A model generated the notes under the pieces. That model saw only the letters and a program-made list of their open reading frames with translations. It did no database searches and was not told the DNA's origin. A program made the translations under genes and the position numbers. This document shows, piece after piece, positions 62,136-64,000 of a stretch of 64,000 nucleotides of DNA; position 1 is the first letter of the stretch, and each line of letters opens with the position of its first letter. Origin of the DNA: Apricaphanius iberus (taxonomy: Eukaryota; Chordata; Actinopteri; Cyprinodontiformes; Aphaniidae); assembly GCA_028564705.1 (NCBI GenBank), contig JAPXFQ010002430.1, positions 62,001 to 126,000 of the forward strand, written 5' to 3'.

Positions 62136-62575
62136 TCAGACGTAGAGCCTGGAGTGGCGGAGTTTCCACCTCTTGGATCGGACTTTGAAGAAGAAGAAGA
62201 GCAGCATGAGGAAGAGGCAGGAGCTGATGTAGAGAAGAAGACAGAGACTCATGTCCACGCCGGTGAAGCCCACGCCCAGAACCCAGACCCCGCCCCCTTC
62301 CTTATGCTCCTCCCCCTTCCTCCCTACTCCTCCTGCTGCTGGACGCTCCTCCCGGGGCTGACGGGTCTGAACAGAACCGGGTCCAGGAGGGAGGAGTGGG
62401 GGGGTCAGGGAGTACCTGGGGGACAGGTTGGACGCTCCGTAGTGATGGCGGAGGAAGGCCAGGACGTTGTCGTGGTTCCAAACATGGACGCCATGTTTCT
62501 CCTCATGGCAGGAGGCGCAGAGGGCGGGGCTTGGCCACGGAGCTTTGGGGAAGAGCGGATCGTCGCTCAGAGACC
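62136..62575 (-). CDS. qsox2: qsox2 last exon: distal CxxC and membrane anchor
   Basis: Starts GSLSDDPLFPKAPWPSP, then ALCASCHEE, HVWNHDNVLAFLRHHYG, a Pro/Gly/Glu linker and the transmembrane helix. Acceptor TTCTCCTCAG, stop TGA at 62138-62136. Confidence 0.93.
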
Positions 62576-63566
62576 CTGAGGAGAAGAAGAGGAAGGGATG
62601 AATATCATCTCTGATTGGCTGCTGATCAGCTGATCTCTGACATCAGGAGGAAAACATCCGGCATCAGAACCGGACCGATCAGAAACCAGGGCGGCCATGA
62701 TTAGTCCACTGCTCACAACCACCTCAACAACACAAACTGTCCAAAAAAAATTAGGAATGGAAGTTATAGTTTATTTTACGAAGCTTTATTTTTCTCCTAA
62801 AACCGTCGCTGTACATGTCGCTGCTCCGTCTCCCTTTCTCACGCACACGCTCAGTTTTGAAGACCGCGATCAGCCCAAACAGCCGTTATCATGGTTAGCC
62901 AACAGCGCAGCTCTAAAGCTCTGCAGAGTTTTATTAAATATTAATAGAAGTTTGTGTAATGCTAAACTCCCACAGAAGAAGCTGCTTTCCATGGCAGAAC
63001 AACGGTGCTGCTGGAGAAACTAAAGAGGAAGCTCGCTGAGGGACAGTAGCCTCTGGAAGCTAACTGGCTGCTAACGTTAGCATCAGCAGTAGGCCCCGCC
63101 CCCATGGATGATGTAAGACCTTACCAGCCAGTCTGCTGTTGACCCGGTTGTGCTGGTTCCACAGCCACAGCACCGCCTCCTCCGGACTCTTTACGCTGTC
63201 CATGCTAGCAGCCGCCGCCTGCTCAAAGTGGCGCCCGCACTCCTTACAGCCGAAGAACGTCCTGATGTAGCGGCGCATCACCTGCAGCACCGGGGCCGCC
63301 TCCCCCTGCAGACCTGCGTCAGGGTCATACGGTGAGAACACACACCTGGACGCCACCCACCGAGCTCTGAGCTCTCTGTACCTGTGTTGTCCAGCGCAGT
63401 GGGCGTGGCATCATGCTGGAGAGTCAGAACGTGGAACAGAGTCCACAGGGAACACGGGTAACCTCGGAGCCCCGCCCTGCTGCCCTGGCAACCAACCCAG
63501 CGAAGCTCCGCCCCCAGAAAAACACCTGAGATCTAAAGAGTAAGCAGGAAGTCAGCTGCACCACTC

Positions 63567-63597
<31 letters not shown>

Positions 63598-63729
63598 AAC
63601 GGCCACCTTCATCTTGTTGTCCACCAGGTCCAGGATGGCCTTATAAGGGATCTGCTGCAGAGGCAGACGGAGCAGCCAATCAGAGAGCGTCTCCATCAGC
63701 TTCGCCACAGAGCCTCCACCCGGATAGAG
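62136..63729 (-). CDS. qsox2: Quiescin sulfhydryl oxidase 2, C-terminal part (4 exons)
   Basis: Flavin-dependent oxidase that makes disulfide bonds in secreted proteins and passes electrons to oxygen. Visible exons 63729-63607, 63532-63382, 63313-63125 and 62575-62136 join in frame into 300 residues. The helical HRR/Erv region includes LDLVDNKMKISGVFL, WVGCQGSRAGLRGYPC, SLWTLFHVLT, then the FAD-proximal CxxC in FFGCKECGRHF, NQHNRVNSRLAG, and the distal CxxC in CASCHEE. A transmembrane segment (Leu/Phe-rich) ends 17 residues before the basic C-terminus KVRSKRWKLRHSRLYV. The membrane tail and sequence fit QSOX2. The thioredoxin domain lies beyond the window. The QSOX linker before the membrane span is short. 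Confidence 0.94.
63125..63313 (-). CDS. qsox2: qsox2 exon: Erv domain active site
   Basis: Encodes LQGEAAPVLQVMRRYIRT, then FFGCKECGRHFEQ, SMDSVKSPEEAVLWLW and HNRVNSRLA. Cys-Lys-Glu-Cys is the flavin-proximal redox pair. Acceptor GACGCAG, donor GCTG|GTAAGG. Confidence 0.95.
63382..63532 (-). CDS. qsox2: qsox2 exon: Erv domain helix region
   Basis: Starts at TCTTTAG|ATCTCAGG, giving ISGVFLGAELRWVGCQGS and GYPCSLWTLFHVLTLQ. A nearer-looking acceptor (ATCTCAG) would break the frame, so the upstream one is used. Donor ACAG|GTACAG. Confidence 0.93.
63607..63729 (-). CDS. qsox2: qsox2 exon: helix-rich region
   Basis: 41 codons, LYPGGGSVAKLMETLSDWLL through IPYKAILDLVDNKMK. Flanked by TCCTGCAG and AAG|GTGGCC. 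Matches the segment before the Erv domain of QSOX proteins. Confidence 0.93.
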
Positions 63730-63799
63730 CTGCAGGACAGAACAGAAACGCTGTGCGAACGTTCTTCTGGGTTTGGTAGAACATGACACCAGAAGGATC

Positions 63800-64000
63800 A
63801 TCTGGTGGAGAACATCTGCTACATCTGTAGATCACCAGGAACCATCTTAGATCTACTATAGATCACCAGGAACCGTCTGTGATCTACTGTAGATCACCAG
63901 GAACCATCTTAGATCTACTATAGATCCCCAGGAACCATCTTAGATCTACTATAGATCACCAGGAACCGTCTGTGATCTACTGTAGATCACCAGGAACCAT
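63800..64000. repeat. 31-bp minisatellite running off the window, qsox2 intron
   Basis: Units alternate between GAACCATCTTAGATCTACTA and GAACCGTCTGTGATCTACTG forms, each followed by TAGATCACCAG (31 bp), so the pattern is partly a 62-bp dimer. At least six units are visible; the array continues past the edge. Confidence 0.9.

Noticed and set aside
63531..63540. Acceptor ATCTCAG|GTG for the qsox2 exon
   Set aside because: It would shift the frame relative to the upstream donor; the acceptor six bases upstream restores KISGVFL.

Overview
This is vertebrate nuclear DNA, most probably from a percomorph teleost fish. The evidence is the intron/exon structure with GT-AG junctions, tRNA-derived SINEs, fish-type Tc1/hAT/Harbinger/Penelope elements, and three genes whose human counterparts all lie on 9q34: BRD3 with its convergent neighbour BRD3OS, then NACC2, then QSOX2. 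Species cannot be read from the window. All function names come from recognising protein motifs by eye; no database search was run.

Layout. 1-1,530: brd3os on the plus strand, a two-exon gene for a 97-residue CaaX-ended microprotein behind a CRE-rich promoter. 2.0-3.0 kb: LINE remnant. 3.35-36.2 kb: brd3 on the minus strand, with 11 coding exons that splice without a frame break into 673 residues (two bromodomains, ET domain, Ser-rich tail). Its 11.7-kb intron (7,863-19,579) is a transposon cluster: an intact Tc1-like element with DD38E spacing, a Penelope-like element with a hammerhead ribozyme, and nested hAT elements. Its 8.9-kb intron (20,225-29,123) is almost wholly one 33-bp minisatellite, and its 5' UTR intron holds two further arrays. 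36.2-39.4 kb: CpG-rich brd3 promoter and a LINE fragment. 39.4-51.3 kb: nacc2 on the minus strand, with 7 coding exons joining into 628 residues (BTB and BEN domains) and arrays in its 3' UTR and two introns. 51.9-59.3 kb: a nested transposon composite containing two satellites. 60.75-61.4 kb: a 22-bp-TIR MITE. 61.5-64.0 kb: the last four exons of qsox2 on the minus strand; the rest lies beyond the right edge.

Function. BRD3 is an acetyl-lysine reader and NACC2 a BTB/BEN corepressor, both nuclear regulators. QSOX2 is a secretory-pathway sulfhydryl oxidase. They share a neighbourhood rather than a pathway.

The most unusual aspect is tandem repetition. Nine unrelated arrays fill roughly 23 kb (over a third of the window), nearly all in introns, a UTR or transposons. 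The strongest observations are: (1) the 33-bp array begins exactly at a brd3 exon/intron boundary, and each unit repeats that exon's 5' splice site on the sense strand; (2) a 31-bp array in a nacc2 intron carries an AP-1 site in most units and a TATA-like box in many; (3) a 3-kb, 22-bp satellite lies inside, and appears to derive from, the 3' coding end of a Tc1 transposase.
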